NCBI RefSeq assembly: GCF_014650655.1
Contig: NZ_BMVJ01000022.1
Span: 73,746 to 116,910 of the forward strand
Direction of reading: 5' to 3'
Source: Streptomyces anandii JCM 4720
GTDB lineage: Bacteria; Actinomycetota; Actinomycetes; Streptomycetales; Streptomycetaceae
DNA length: 43,165 nt
Below, in pieces: positions 26,833 through 35,480 of this stretch; the stretch's first letter is position 1; every line of letters begins with the position of its first letter. The notes beneath the pieces were generated by a model that was not told the DNA's origin, did not search any database, and was given only the letters and a program-made list of their open reading frames with translations. Both the position numbers and the translations under genes were made by a program.

Positions 26833-28041
26833 ATGGAGTTCCGGCAGTCGAGCAAGCTCAGCGAGGTCTGCTACGAGATCCGCGGTCCGGTGATCGAGCA
26901 CGCCAACGCGCTGGAGGAGGCGGGCCACAGCGTGCTCCGCCTGAACACCGGCAACCCCGCGCTCTTCGGCTTCGAGGCGCCCGAGGAGATCCTTCAGGAC
27001 ATGATCCGGATGCTGCCGCGGGCGCACGGCTACACCGACTCGCGCGGCATCCTCTCCGCCCGCCGGGCGGTGGCCCAGCGCTACCAGGAGCGCGGGCTGG
27101 AAGTCGGCGTCGACGACGTGTTCCTCGGCAACGGCGTCTCGGAACTGGTGTCGATGGCCGTGCAGGCGCTGGTGGAGGACGGCGACGAGATCCTCATCCC
27201 CGCGCCGGACTTCCCGCTCTGGACGGCCGTCACCACCCTGGCCGGCGGCAAGGCGGTGCACTACCTGTGCGACGAACAGGCCGACTGGTACCCGGACCTG
27301 GACGACATGGCGTCGAAGATCACGGACCGCACCAAGGCGGTGGTGATCATCAACCCGAACAACCCCACCGGCGCGGTGTATCCGAAGGAGATCATCGAGG
27401 GCATCCTCGATCTCGCCCGCCGGCACGGCCTGATGGTCTTCGCCGACGAGATCTACGACCAGATCCTCTACGACGGCGCCGTGCACCACAGCGCCGCGGC
27501 TCTCGCCCCGGACCTGGTGGTCCTCACCTTCTGCGGGCTGTCCAAGACCTACCGCGTCGCGGGCTTCCGCTCCGGCTGGCTGGTGGTGAGCGGACCCCGG
27601 CAGCACGCGAAGGACTACCTGGAGGGCCTGACGATGCTGGCGTCCATGCGCCTGTGCGCCAACGCGCCCGCGCAGTACGCCATCCAGGCCGCGCTCGGCG
27701 GCCGCCAGTCGATCAGGGAACTCACCGCGCCCGGCGGGCGGCTGCACGAACAGCGCGATGTGGCCTGGGAGAAGCTCAACGAGATCCCGGGCGTGTCCTG
27801 CGTGAAGCCCAAGGGCGCGCTGTACGCCTTCGCGCGTCTGGACCCCAAGGTGCACCGCATCCACGACGACGAGCGGTTCGTGCTCGACCTGCTGCTGCGG
27901 GAGAAGATCCAGGTCGTTCAGGGCACGGGCTTCAACTGGCCCGCCCCGGACCACTTCCGCATCCTCACGCTGCCGCACGCCGACGTCCTGGAGACGGCGA
28001 TCGGGCGGATCGGCCGCTTCCTCGGCGGCTACCGGCAGTAG
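26833..28041 (+). CDS. PLP aminotransferase, AlaA-like
   Basis: This 402-residue class I/II aminotransferase has an N-terminus (SSKLSEVCYEIRGPVIEHANALEEAG) close to E. coli AlaA, the glutamate-pyruvate aminotransferase. The NPNNPTG motif is at about 174-180, the PLP lysine K238 in CGLSKTYRVAGFRSGW, and FADEIYD binds the cofactor pyridine nitrogen. ATG at 26833 follows GGAGGGGAAG; an upstream in-frame ATG at 26812 is less likely. It probably makes alanine from pyruvate and glutamate, and may accept valine. The divergent HxlR regulator likely controls it. Family certain, exact substrate inferred. Confidence 0.9.
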   Translation: MEFRQSSKLSEVCYEIRGPVIEHANALEEAGHSVLRLNTGNPALFGFEAPEEILQDMIRMLPRAHGYTDSRGILSARRAVAQRYQERGLEVGVDDVFLGNGVSELVSMAVQALVEDGDEILIPAPDFPLWTAVTTLAGGKAVHYLCDEQADWYPDLDDMASKITDRTKAVVIINPNNPTGAVYPKEIIEGILDLARRHGLMVFADEIYDQILYDGAVHHSAAALAPDLVVLTFCGLSKTYRVAGFRSGWLVVSGPRQHAKDYLEGLTMLASMRLCANAPAQYAIQAALGGRQSIRELTAPGGRLHEQRDVAWEKLNEIPGVSCVKPKGALYAFARLDPKVHRIHDDERFVLDLLLREKIQVVQGTGFNWPAPDHFRILTLPHADVLETAIGRIGRFLGGYRQ

Positions 28042-28173
28042 CGCGCCTGCCGGGCCACGGGGGCGGCCCGTGCCCCGCCCCCGTCCGGCGCAGTCCGCCC
28101 TGCGGGCCCGGGGACGGGTGTGACAGGCTGCTGACGTACGTGTCAGGAAGGGACGACGGGACGGAACGACGGC

Positions 28174-28779
28174 GTGGGTGATCTCTTTCTCGTCCGCCAC
28201 GGTGAGACCGAGTGGTCGAGGTCCGGGCGGCACACCGGGTGGACGGACGTGCCGCTGACCGAGCGGGGCCGCGAGGAGGCGCGGCGGCTGGTGCCGCTCA
28301 TCCGCTCGCACCGCATCGGCGCGGTGTTCGTGAGCCCGCTGCAGCGGGCCCGCGAGACGGCCGAGCTGATCGGCGTCCACGACGCCCGCATCGACTCGGA
28401 CCTGCGCGAGTGGGACTACGGCGGCTACGAGGGCGTCACCACCGTCGAGATCCAGCGCACCCGGCCCGGCTGGTTCCTGTTCACCGACGGGGTGGTGCCG
28501 GGGCCGCCGGCGCACCCCGGTGAGACCGCGGAACAGGTCGGTGAGCGCGCCGACCGCGTGCTGAGCAAGGTCGACGCCGCGCTCGCCAACACCGAGGGAG
28601 TCGTGCTGCTCGTGGCCCACGGCCACTTCCTGCGCGTCCTCACCGCCCGCAGACTCGGCCTGGCGCCCGAGGCCGGCGCCCTCTTCCAACTGGCCACGGG
28701 CACGGTATGCCGCCTCGGCACGGAACACGGCCGCCCGGTGATAGCGGGCTGGAACATCAGACCCACACCTCAGGCGTAA
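28174..28779 (+). CDS. Histidine phosphatase family protein
   Basis: This 201-residue member of the phosphoglycerate mutase/acid phosphatase branch carries the catalytic LVRHGETEWS at its N-terminus (phospho-His near residue 9), PLQRARETAEL, EWDYGGYEG and the second catalytic His in LLVAHGHFLRVL. It starts at GTG 28174. Many such proteins are broad-specificity phosphatases rather than mutases, and nothing nearby shows the substrate. It lies 132 bp after the aminotransferase on the same strand, with no clear terminator between. Confidence 0.88.
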   Translation: MGDLFLVRHGETEWSRSGRHTGWTDVPLTERGREEARRLVPLIRSHRIGAVFVSPLQRARETAELIGVHDARIDSDLREWDYGGYEGVTTVEIQRTRPGWFLFTDGVVPGPPAHPGETAEQVGERADRVLSKVDAALANTEGVVLLVAHGHFLRVLTARRLGLAPEAGALFQLATGTVCRLGTEHGRPVIAGWNIRPTPQA

Positions 28780-28860
28780 GAGCGGGCCCGGCCGCGGGCC
28801 CGGGGCCGTGGGCGGTCCGCAGGCCATGAGCCATGTACGGGCCCAGACCGGGAGCAGACC

Positions 28861-28932
28861 GCGGGCCGTGGGCCATGTGCGGGCCATGGACAGGCCGCGG
28901 GCCATGGACATGCCGCGGGCCGCGGGCAGGCC
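28861..28932. repeat. Four 18-bp tandem repeats in a 340-bp gap
   Basis: Units at 28861, 28879, 28897 and 28915 follow GCGGGCCATGGACAKGCC or close variants. Flanks from 28800 to 29000 are low-complexity with scattered CGGGCC and CCATG words. The leftward open frame across this DNA is repetitive and has no recognisable domain, so I treat the 28780-29119 stretch as non-coding. Confidence 0.7.
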
Positions 28933-29119
28933 GCAGCGCCTGGGGCGTGGGCTCGCTGCGGGCCAGGGGCCGGGGGTGAGCCGCGGGTCGGGGCGGGTCC
29001 GTGTCAGTGCCGGGGGCGTTGTCAGTGGTGGGTCGTAGTCTTCGAGTGGGTCGGGGTGGTGCTCGCCGGCCTTCGGACCAGAGGCTGCCGCGGCCATGGA
29101 CAAAGGGGAGGAGTTCGTC

Positions 29120-29755
29120 GTGACACGACCGCCGACCGCTGCCCAGCGGCGCGTCATCGACGGCGCCGATCCCGGGACCGGGCGGGTCCGGGGGACCGAG
29201 GCCCAGCTCGCAGCGCTGGTGAAGCGCGGGCTCGCCTTCCGGCACCCGCGCCCGCCGCACGACCACTTCCTCACCCCGGCCGGTCACCGGATACGTGAGT
29301 CGCCGCCCGGCGCCGAGGACCCCGCCCGGCCGGCCGAACCACCCTCTTCCACTGGCGTGTTCGCCGCGCGCGTCGGCGGGGAGGAGGACACGGCGGCCGC
29401 CGGCCCGGCGCGGGCGCGCGAGGTGCACAGCGCGTGGCAAGGGCTGCTGGAGCTGCGCCGGATGACCAACCCGGACGCGGACACCGGCCGGCCCTGCGAC
29501 TGGGAGCGCGCGCATCTGGTGCGGGCCGCCGCGCTCGCCCTGGAGGCGGCCGGTCACCGTGCGGCGGGGCCGGAGGGCGACGGCTACCGGGTGCGGGCGA
29601 CACCGCAGCCCGAGGCGGTCGCCGTGTACGGGCCGGACACCGGCGTGCTGAGGGCCTGCGCGGCCACGCTGGAGGCGGCGGGCTGGCAGGCCGGCGAGTA
29701 CACGGAGCCGCGTACGAGGGCGCGGTATCTGCTGGCTTCGCCCCGCAGGGTGTGA
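29120..29755 (+). CDS. Conserved hypothetical protein
   Basis: A 211-residue protein of no recognised family. The start is set at GTG 29120, behind a strong GGGGAGGAG at 29105-29113, rather than ATG 29096. The N-terminal half has RGTEAQLAALVKRGLAFRH and FLTPAGHRIRE, which look like a winged-helix segment of the kind found in small DNA-binding proteins. The C-terminal half (WERAHLVRAAALALEAAGHRA, then ACAATLEAAGWQAGEYTE) is rich in Ala and could be alpha/beta. No signal peptide or membrane helix. It is probably co-transcribed with the thioesterase gene 53 bp downstream. Confidence 0.65.
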   Translation: MTRPPTAAQRRVIDGADPGTGRVRGTEAQLAALVKRGLAFRHPRPPHDHFLTPAGHRIRESPPGAEDPARPAEPPSSTGVFAARVGGEEDTAAAGPARAREVHSAWQGLLELRRMTNPDADTGRPCDWERAHLVRAAALALEAAGHRAAGPEGDGYRVRATPQPEAVAVYGPDTGVLRACAATLEAAGWQAGEYTEPRTRARYLLASPRRV

Positions 29756-29808
29756 GGCGCGTGCCAGGATCGGCAGACCAGAGCATTCGTACGAGGTGAG
29801 GGAGTGCA

Positions 29809-30231
29809 GTGAGCGAGCCGTTCTCCGTCCGGGTGACCGTGCGCGGGTACGAGACCGATGTGCAGGGCCACCTCAACCAGGCCGTCTACCTCAACTACGC
29901 GGAGCACGCCCGCTGGTCGCTGCTCCAGGCCGCGGGGATAGGTCAGGCGGACCTCGTGGCGAGAGGCGTGGGGCCGGTCGCCCTGGAGACGACCATCCGC
30001 TTCCGGAGGGAGCTGCTCGCCGGTGACGAGGTGGATGTGACCTGCGCCTTCGAATGGGGCACGGGCAAGACGTTCACCATCGCCCAGACCGTCCGCAAGA
30101 CGGACGGCACCGTCGCCGCGGAGATCTCGGCGGTCGGCGGACTGATGGACCTCAAGGCGCGCAGACTCGTCGCGGACCCGCGGGAGTACTTCAAGGAGCT
30201 CACGACGGATCCGGTCCTGTTCGGCCTGTGA
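29809..30231 (+). CDS. Hotdog-fold acyl-CoA thioesterase (4HBT family)
   Basis: This 140-residue protein has the 4-hydroxybenzoyl-CoA thioesterase signature YETDVQGHLNQAVYLNYAEHARW, with catalytic Asp at about residue 17. The rest, LETTIRFRRELLAGDEVDVTCAF and GTVAAEISAVGGLMDL, gives the typical single hotdog domain of normal length. It starts at GTG 29809. It cleaves an acyl-CoA or acyl-ACP thioester in the cytoplasm; the substrate is not evident from context. It is convergent with the purine permease gene. Confidence 0.88.
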   Translation: MSEPFSVRVTVRGYETDVQGHLNQAVYLNYAEHARWSLLQAAGIGQADLVARGVGPVALETTIRFRRELLAGDEVDVTCAFEWGTGKTFTIAQTVRKTDGTVAAEISAVGGLMDLKARRLVADPREYFKELTTDPVLFGL

Positions 30232-30306
30232 ACCCCCGCCGCCCCGCGGCCGCGCGCGGGGCACGGCGCAACGGCCGTACCCCGCGGGCGAGGTGACTGA
30301 GCGGGT

Positions 30307-31728
30307 TCAGTGGACGGCCGCGATCTCCTCGGCCGTCTCCATGGGATGGGTGACCTCGCGGGCCTCGCCGCCCCTGCCGACGTGGTTGAACAGGAGGTTG
30401 AGCACGACCGCCACCACGCAGCCGGTGGAGATGCCGGAGTCGAGGACGATCCGCGCGGTCTGGGGGAAGGAGTGGTAGAAGTGCGGCGCGGTGATCGGGA
30501 TGATTCCCGCGGCGAGCGAGACGGCCACGATCAGGACGTTGTTGTCCTTGTCCAGTCCGGCCCGCACCAGCGTCTGGATGCCGCTCGCGGCCACCGAGCC
30601 GAACAGCACCACGCCCGCCCCGCCGAGCACCGGACGCGGCACCACGGCGATCAGGGAGGCGGCCGCGGGACACAGTCCCATGAGGACCAGGAAGCCACCG
30701 CCGAAGGCGACCACGAACCGGCTGCGGATGCGGGTCATCGCCACCAGCCCGATGTTCTGCGCGAAGGCGCTGCACATGAAGCCGTTGAACAGGGGGCTGA
30801 GCGCGGAGCCGAGGGTGTCGGCGCGCAGGCCGGCGGCGATGGTCCGCTCGTCGGCGGGCCGCTCGACGACCTCGCCCAGGGCCAGCATGTCGGCGGTGGA
30901 CTCGGTCATCGACACCACCATCACCACGCACATCGACAGGATCGCGGCGAGCTGGAACTGCGGGGCGCCGAAGTGGAAGGGGGTGGGGAAGCCGATCAGC
31001 CGGGCGTCCGTGACCGGGCCGAAGTCGGCCATCCGGAACGGTATGGCGACGAGTGTGCCGCCGACCATGCCGAGGAGGACGGCGATCTGCTTGACGAAGC
31101 CCCGGGTGAAGCGGCGCAGCAGCAGGACGAGGAGGAGGGTGGCCCCGGCGAGGGCGAGATGGGACGCCGAGCCGTAGTCGCCGGCCGCCGGGTCGGGGCC
31201 CTGGGCCCAGCCGAAGGCGACGGGCAGCAGGGACACGCCGATCAGGGTGATCACGCTGCCGGTGACGACGGGCGGGAAGAAGCGGATCGCCTTGCAGAAG
31301 ACGGGGGCGGCCAGGAAGCCGAGGAGTCCGGCCACGATCACCGCGCCGAAGATGACCGGCAGGGCGTCGGACTTGTCCTTGGTGGAGGCGACGATCGCGG
31401 TCATGGGGGCGACCCCGGCGAAGGTGACGCCGTTGACGAAGGGCAGCCGGGCGCCGATCTTCCAGATGCCGAGGGTCTGCAGGAAGGTGGCGAGTCCGGC
31501 GGTGAACAGGCAGGCGCCGGTCAGGAAGGTCAGTTCGGCGCCGGACAGGCCCACGGCCGCTCCGACGATCAGGGGTGGGGCGACCACGCCCGCGTACATG
31601 GCGGCCACGTGCTGGAGGCCGCTGGTGGCCATCTTCAGGGCGGGTAGTTTCTCGTCGACGGGATGGGTGGACCCGGCCGGGGTCCGTGCCTCGTCGATCT
31701 CGTCGCTGGACGTGCGGTGAGCGGCCAC
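30307..31728 (-). CDS. Nucleobase:cation symporter-2 (xanthine/urate permease)
   Basis: This 473-residue membrane protein has about 12-14 hydrophobic helices. NCS2 family marks include LQHVAAMYAGVVAPPLIVG near the start, QTLGIWKIGARLPFVNGVTFAGVAP, and the signature region around NIGLVAMTRIRSRFVV. It imports xanthine, urate or uracil with protons or sodium; the purine catabolic genes upstream favour xanthine or urate. GTG start at 31728 lies behind GGAGGAG. Two hairpins (31921-32000) separate it from the guanine deaminase gene, so it likely has its own promoter. Specificity is inferred from context. Confidence 0.9.
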   Translation of the reverse strand: MAAHRTSSDEIDEARTPAGSTHPVDEKLPALKMATSGLQHVAAMYAGVVAPPLIVGAAVGLSGAELTFLTGACLFTAGLATFLQTLGIWKIGARLPFVNGVTFAGVAPMTAIVASTKDKSDALPVIFGAVIVAGLLGFLAAPVFCKAIRFFPPVVTGSVITLIGVSLLPVAFGWAQGPDPAAGDYGSASHLALAGATLLLVLLLRRFTRGFVKQIAVLLGMVGGTLVAIPFRMADFGPVTDARLIGFPTPFHFGAPQFQLAAILSMCVVMVVSMTESTADMLALGEVVERPADERTIAAGLRADTLGSALSPLFNGFMCSAFAQNIGLVAMTRIRSRFVVAFGGGFLVLMGLCPAAASLIAVVPRPVLGGAGVVLFGSVAASGIQTLVRAGLDKDNNVLIVAVSLAAGIIPITAPHFYHSFPQTARIVLDSGISTGCVVAVVLNLLFNHVGRGGEAREVTHPMETAEEIAAVH

Positions 31729-31920
31729 GGCGGCTCCTCCGGTCGGTGGACACGTCGTCGTTGACGTGGGTTCAGGGAGGTGGTGCGTGTGTGGTCGTGC
31801 GGGACCGGGGGCGGGGGCCCTGGGCAGGGCCCCCGGGTGGACGACGGAGGACCGTTCCGGGGCGCGCTGCCACGCGCGCCCCGGAGACGGCCCGCCGCGG
31901 ACCGCTCGGGTCCACGGCCG

Positions 31921-32000
31921 CCGGCCGGGAGCCGTCCCTCCCGGCCGGGGTTCTTGGGCGGTGGCTCTTTGGCCGGAGGGCTTCCGGCCAAAGAGCCACC
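31921..32000. terminator. Two tandem hairpins after guanine deaminase
   Basis: Hairpin 1 has 17-bp perfect arms at 31960-31976 and 31984-32000 with a 7-nt loop. Hairpin 2 has 10-bp perfect arms CCGGCCGGGA (31921-31930) and TCCCGGCCGG (31939-31948). They start 8 bp past the deaminase stop on the leftward strand and should uncouple it from the permease. No long U-tract. Confidence 0.8.
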
Positions 32001-32008
32001 ACGGCCGC

Positions 32009-33385
32009 TCAGTCCCGCGCGGCGATGCGCGCGAGCCGCTGGGCCTGCTCGCGGGTGGAGCGTGCGACGGCGTCCTCGTCGACGTGCAGCAGACGGCCGT
32101 CCGCCACGATCTGCCGGCCGCCCACGAACGAGGCGGTGACCGGGGCGGCGGCGCCGAGGACCAGCGCGGCCACCGGGTCGGCGATCGAGGCGTGGGCGAG
32201 GGTGTCCAGCTTCCACAGCACCAGGTCGGCCAGCTTCCCGGGTTCCAGGGAGCCGGTCTGCTGGGCGCGGCCGAGCACCTGCGCGCCGCCGTAGGTGCCC
32301 AGGCGAAGTGCCTGACGGACCGTCAGCGCCGCCTCCCTGTGCGGGCCCAGGCGGTTGACGAGCAGGGCGTTGCGCAGCTCGGTGTGGAGTTCGCCGGACT
32401 CGTTGGAGGCGGTGCCGTCCACGCCGAGGCCGACCGGGACGCCGGCCGCCAGCATGTCGGGGACCCGTGCGATGCCGGCCGCGAGGCGGGCGTTGGACGA
32501 GGGGCAGTGGGCCACCCCGGTGCCGGTGCGGGCGAAGGCGGCGATGTCGGAGTCGTTCATGTGGACGCAGTGGGCCATCCACACGTCCTGGCCGAGCCAG
32601 CCGGTCGACTCGAAGTAGTCGGTGGGGCCCATGCCGAACAGCTCGTGGCAGAACTTCTCCTCCTCGACCGTCTCCGAGCCGTGGGTGTGCAGCCGCACGC
32701 CCTTGCGGCGGGCCAGCTCGGCCCCCTGCCCGAGCAGTTCGGTGGTCACGGAGAACGGCGAGCAGGGCGCGACGGCCACCTGCGTCATCGCGCCGAAGGA
32801 GGCGTCGTGGTGCTCGTCGATCGCCGCCTCGGTCGCGGCGAGCGCGTCGTCGATGCTCTCGACGGCGAAGTCCGGCGGCAGGCCGCCGTCCGACTCGCCC
32901 CGGTCCATGGAGCCGCGGGCCAGGGTGAAGCGCACGCCCGTCTCGCGTGCCGCGCGGATGATCGCGCCGGTCAGGTCGCCGGAGCCGCGCGGATACACGT
33001 AGTGGTGATCCATGGCCAGGGTGACGCCGCCGCGGGCCATCATGGCCAGCGACCCCTGGGCGGCCGCGTGAACCATGTCCTCGTCGATGCGCGCCCAGGT
33101 CGGGTAGAGCGCGACCAGCCAGTCGAAGAGGTTGTGGTCCGTCGCCAGGCCGCGGGTGATCCACTGGTAGAAGTGGTGGTGGGTGTTGACCAGGCCAGGG
33201 GTGACCAGGTGGCCGGTGGCGTCGATCCGGCGTACGACGCCGTCCAGGCCGCCGGGGGCCCGGCCCTCGCCGACGGACTCGATGCGGTCGCCGGCGAGGA
33301 TCACGTGTCCGGAGGCGTACTCGGTGTCATGCGCGTCGACGGTCGCGACGGCGCAGTTCTCGATGACGATGCGCTGGGGCGCCAT
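32009..33385 (-). CDS. Guanine / 8-oxoguanine deaminase
   Basis: This 458-residue amidohydrolase resembles the 8-oxoguanine deaminase branch related to guanine deaminase. Metal-binding motifs are GLVNTHHHFYQW, LHTHGSET with catalytic Glu in ETVEEEKF, WMAHCVHM and VGLGVDGTASN. It starts at ATG 33385 with AGAAGGA upstream, only 21 bp after uricase, so it is the last gene of the uraD-uraH-uricase-deaminase operon. Deamination of guanine to xanthine feeds purine degradation; 8-oxoguanine would give urate directly, which suits an operon whose next enzyme is uricase. The true substrate is unresolved by sequence. Confidence 0.88.
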   Translation of the reverse strand: MAPQRIVIENCAVATVDAHDTEYASGHVILAGDRIESVGEGRAPGGLDGVVRRIDATGHLVTPGLVNTHHHFYQWITRGLATDHNLFDWLVALYPTWARIDEDMVHAAAQGSLAMMARGGVTLAMDHHYVYPRGSGDLTGAIIRAARETGVRFTLARGSMDRGESDGGLPPDFAVESIDDALAATEAAIDEHHDASFGAMTQVAVAPCSPFSVTTELLGQGAELARRKGVRLHTHGSETVEEEKFCHELFGMGPTDYFESTGWLGQDVWMAHCVHMNDSDIAAFARTGTGVAHCPSSNARLAAGIARVPDMLAAGVPVGLGVDGTASNESGELHTELRNALLVNRLGPHREAALTVRQALRLGTYGGAQVLGRAQQTGSLEPGKLADLVLWKLDTLAHASIADPVAALVLGAAAPVTASFVGGRQIVADGRLLHVDEDAVARSTREQAQRLARIAARD

Positions 33386-33406
33386 GGTTCGTCCTTCTCG
33401 CTTCCG

Positions 33407-34327
33407 TCACAGGTTGGTGAGGTCCGCCGGGATGCGCGCCTCGCGGCCCTCGCGCAGGACGGTGGCCTCGATCAGGCCGTAGGGGCGGTCGGCGGCGAGG
33501 TACACCTCGTTGTCGTTCTTCAGCCCGAACGGCCCGAGGTCCACCAGGAAGTGGTGCTTGTTCGGGAGGGAGAAGCGGACCTCGTCGATCTCGGCCCGGT
33601 GCTCGATGATCCGCGTGCCCATCTGGTAGAGCGTCTGCTGCAGCGACAGGGAGTAGGTCTCGGCGAAGGCCTGGAGCATGTGCCTCTTCACCTGCTCGTA
33701 GGACTCGTCCCAGTCGGGCGTCTTCTCGGCGTCGTCGGTCCAGTCGAACCGCCAGCGGGCGGAGACATCGGTGGCCAGGATGCGGTCGTGGGCCTCGGGG
33801 AGTGTCGTGTACTTGTCCTTGACGTAGCCCCAGAACTCGGAGTCGGTCGAGTTCAGGACCGTCAGATCCTTCAGGCCGGAGACGACCTCCCAGGACGAGC
33901 CGTCGTACGTGATCTGGGCCAGCCGGGTCTCCTGGCCGGTGCGGACGAAGGAGTGCGCGCCCCGTCCCGCGTGCTCGATGCGCTCCCAGGCGTACTCCTC
34001 GACGCGGATGCGGGCCCGGTGGATCGCCGGCTGGGAGGTGACGAAGTGGCGTGCGAGGTGGATGCCGAACTGCTCGGCGGAGTCGATGCCGTGCTCCTTG
34101 GCGAAGGCGAACACGGTGTTCTTGGTGGTGTCGGTCGGCAGGACGCTGGCGTTGGAGCCGGAGGTGTGGACCTCGTCCATGTCGCCGGAGAGGGCGACGG
34201 AGACGTTCAGGTCCTTGATGTGGTGGGTGTCGCCGTCCCGCGTGATCCTGACGACGCGGTTCTCGGCCTTGCCGTACTGGTTCTGTCCCAGGACCACGGG
34301 GCGGGCGGGGCGGGAATTGTCTGCCAT
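33407..34327 (-). CDS. Uricase (urate oxidase)
   Basis: This 306-residue cofactor-free enzyme oxidises urate to 5-hydroxyisourate with H2O2 release. It has the T-fold tandem, with LPTDTTKNTVFAFAKEHG carrying the catalytic Thr, the N-terminal YGKAENRVVRI holding the Lys, and SLPNKHHFLVDLGPFGLKNDNEVY near the C-terminus. ATG at 34327 matches the family start (ADNSRPARPVVLGQNQYGK). It is 7 bp after uraH and is the third gene of the leftward operon. Catalase is not adjacent. No odd features. Confidence 0.95.
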   Translation of the reverse strand: MADNSRPARPVVLGQNQYGKAENRVVRITRDGDTHHIKDLNVSVALSGDMDEVHTSGSNASVLPTDTTKNTVFAFAKEHGIDSAEQFGIHLARHFVTSQPAIHRARIRVEEYAWERIEHAGRGAHSFVRTGQETRLAQITYDGSSWEVVSGLKDLTVLNSTDSEFWGYVKDKYTTLPEAHDRILATDVSARWRFDWTDDAEKTPDWDESYEQVKRHMLQAFAETYSLSLQQTLYQMGTRIIEHRAEIDEVRFSLPNKHHFLVDLGPFGLKNDNEVYLAADRPYGLIEATVLREGREARIPADLTNL

Positions 34328-34334
34328 GTGTCTG

Positions 34335-34739
34335 CTAGCTCCCTCGGTATACGGAGTAGCCGAACGGGTTGAGCAGCAGCGGCACGTGGTAGTGCTCGCC
34401 CGGTACGACGGCGAACGTGATCGCCACCTCCGGGAAGAACACGCCGGTACCGCTGTCCCGATTCGCGGGGGCGTCCTGCTGCGCCTCGGCTTGCTTGTCG
34501 ACGAAGTACGGCTCCACGGCGAAGTCGAGCCGTACGTGGGTGGTTCCCTCCGGCAGGGCCGGGAGGTCCTTGCACCGCCCGTCGGCGTCGGTGAACGAGC
34601 CACCGAGCTCCCGCCAGTCCGCGTCCCGGCCCGGACGGGCGGAGACGTGGACGGCGACGCCGGCGGCGGGCCGGCCGGCGGAGGTGTCCAGGATGTGCGT
34701 GGACACGGAGGCCACGGAGGTGTCGGTCCCGGTGCTCAT
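34335..34739 (-). CDS. uraH: 5-hydroxyisourate hydrolase (transthyretin-like)
   Basis: This 134-residue protein converts 5-hydroxyisourate to OHCU. Family marks are VSTHILDTSAGRPA at the N-terminus, the mid-domain Arg and PYFVDK segment, HYHVPLLLNPFGYSVYRGS at the C-terminus, where YRGS is the diagnostic tetrapeptide separating the enzyme from transthyretin. It lies 3 bp after uraD and 7 bp before uricase. Cytoplasmic tetramer in known relatives. Secure call. Confidence 0.95.
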   Translation of the reverse strand: MSTGTDTSVASVSTHILDTSAGRPAAGVAVHVSARPGRDADWRELGGSFTDADGRCKDLPALPEGTTHVRLDFAVEPYFVDKQAEAQQDAPANRDSGTGVFFPEVAITFAVVPGEHYHVPLLLNPFGYSVYRGS

Positions 34740-34742
34740 GGG

Positions 34743-35255
34743 TCAGGCTTCCTCTTCGGCGAGTCGGGTCAGTCGGATGCGGTTGATCTTCCCCAGCTCG
34801 GTGCGGACGATCTCCCGCTCCCGCTCCGGCGAGTTGCCGATCCGCTCCTCGATCGCTTCCCGCATCTGCTCACCGGTCCTGCCGGTGGCGCAGATGAGGA
34901 AGACATGGCCGAACTTCTCCTGGTAGGCCAGGTTGAGTTCGAGCATCCGGTCCCTGAGTTCGTCGGAGGCCCCCGCCATGCCGCGCTGCTCCCGGGCGGA
35001 GGCCGGGTCGCCGGGCCTGGGGCGGCCGATCGGCGGGTGTCCGGCCATCGCCTCCTCGAGCCCGGCGGTGTCCAGCTGAGCCGTGGCGGCGTCACCGGCG
35101 GCGCACAGGTCGTCGACGGTGGCGTACGGACGGGCGGCGAGCAGGCGGTGGGCCCACTCCGTGGCGGCGCAGACCTCCAGGAGCGCGGCGCGGGCCGCGG
35201 GTTCCGGGAGGTCGTTGAGGCGGGCGAGGCCCGGCGGCATGGAATGCGAAGTCAC
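34743..35255 (-). CDS. uraD: 2-oxo-4-hydroxy-4-carboxy-5-ureidoimidazoline (OHCU) decarboxylase
   Basis: This 170-residue helical enzyme turns OHCU into S-allantoin. The catalytic region AMAGHPPIG holds the His, and NLAYQEKFGHVFLICATGRT and the C-terminal LGKINRIRLTRL complete the fold. It is the first gene of the operon uraD-uraH-uricase-deaminase; the gap to uraH is 3 bp. The region upstream has the TCAACA-N3-TGTTGA repeat at 35330-35345, about 75-90 bp before its ATG. Secure call. Confidence 0.93.
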   Translation of the reverse strand: MTSHSMPPGLARLNDLPEPAARAALLEVCAATEWAHRLLAARPYATVDDLCAAGDAATAQLDTAGLEEAMAGHPPIGRPRPGDPASAREQRGMAGASDELRDRMLELNLAYQEKFGHVFLICATGRTGEQMREAIEERIGNSPEREREIVRTELGKINRIRLTRLAEEEA

Positions 35256-35329
35256 GGCAGCCTCCGTGGCCGCGAGCGGCCTTCGTGCTGAACGGGCTGC
35301 GGATAGCTAACGCCCTCGGGAACAGGGCG

Positions 35330-35345
35330 TCAACACTTTGTTGAA
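35330..35345. promoter_or_regulatory. Inverted repeat TCAACA-CTT-TGTTGA, uraD promoter
   Basis: Perfect 6-bp arms with a 3-bp spacer, plus one extra matching A, about 75 bp before uraD. It is the second copy of the 9979-9995 element in front of allantoinase. The shared site ties the urate half of the pathway to allantoin use. The regulator is unknown. Confidence 0.6.
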
Positions 35346-35412
35346 AATTCCGGCACACGGGCCGGGGCCGGGTGGGCGGGGCCGCGGTGCGCGGGCCCGC
35401 GAGCCTACGGGC

Positions 35413-35472
35413 GTGCGGCGCGGGGGTGTGCGGCCCGTGGGCGTGCGGCCCGTGGGCGTGCGGCCCGCGGAT
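35413..35472. repeat. Four 15-bp tandem repeats upstream of uraD
   Basis: Units at 35413, 35428, 35443 and 35458 follow GTGCGGCCCGTGGGC; the middle two are identical and the outer ones are variants. They sit just past the HTH gene stop and before the uraD promoter element. No hairpin function is obvious. Confidence 0.75.
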
Positions 35473-35480
35473 GTGCGGGC

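Noticed and set aside
26110..29274. A 1054-residue leftward frame upstream of the HxlR gene
   Set aside because: Only the last 217 residues match HxlR; the remainder is antisense to the aminotransferase and phosphatase genes.
28757..29557. Leftward 266-residue repetitive frame with HGPRPV-like repeats
   Set aside because: It arises from the 18-bp tandem repeat and antisense of the hypothetical gene; no ribosome-binding site or domain is seen.
31766..34372. An 868-residue rightward open frame across the purine genes
   Set aside because: It is antisense to guanine deaminase and uricase, whose products match known enzymes; its sequence is low-complexity Gly/Val/Arg, as expected from GC-rich antisense DNA.
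35348..35362. Possible AllR-type site TTCCGGCACACGGGC before uraD
   Set aside because: Only the left half fits, the right half lacks GGAA, and there is no second site 21 bp away.
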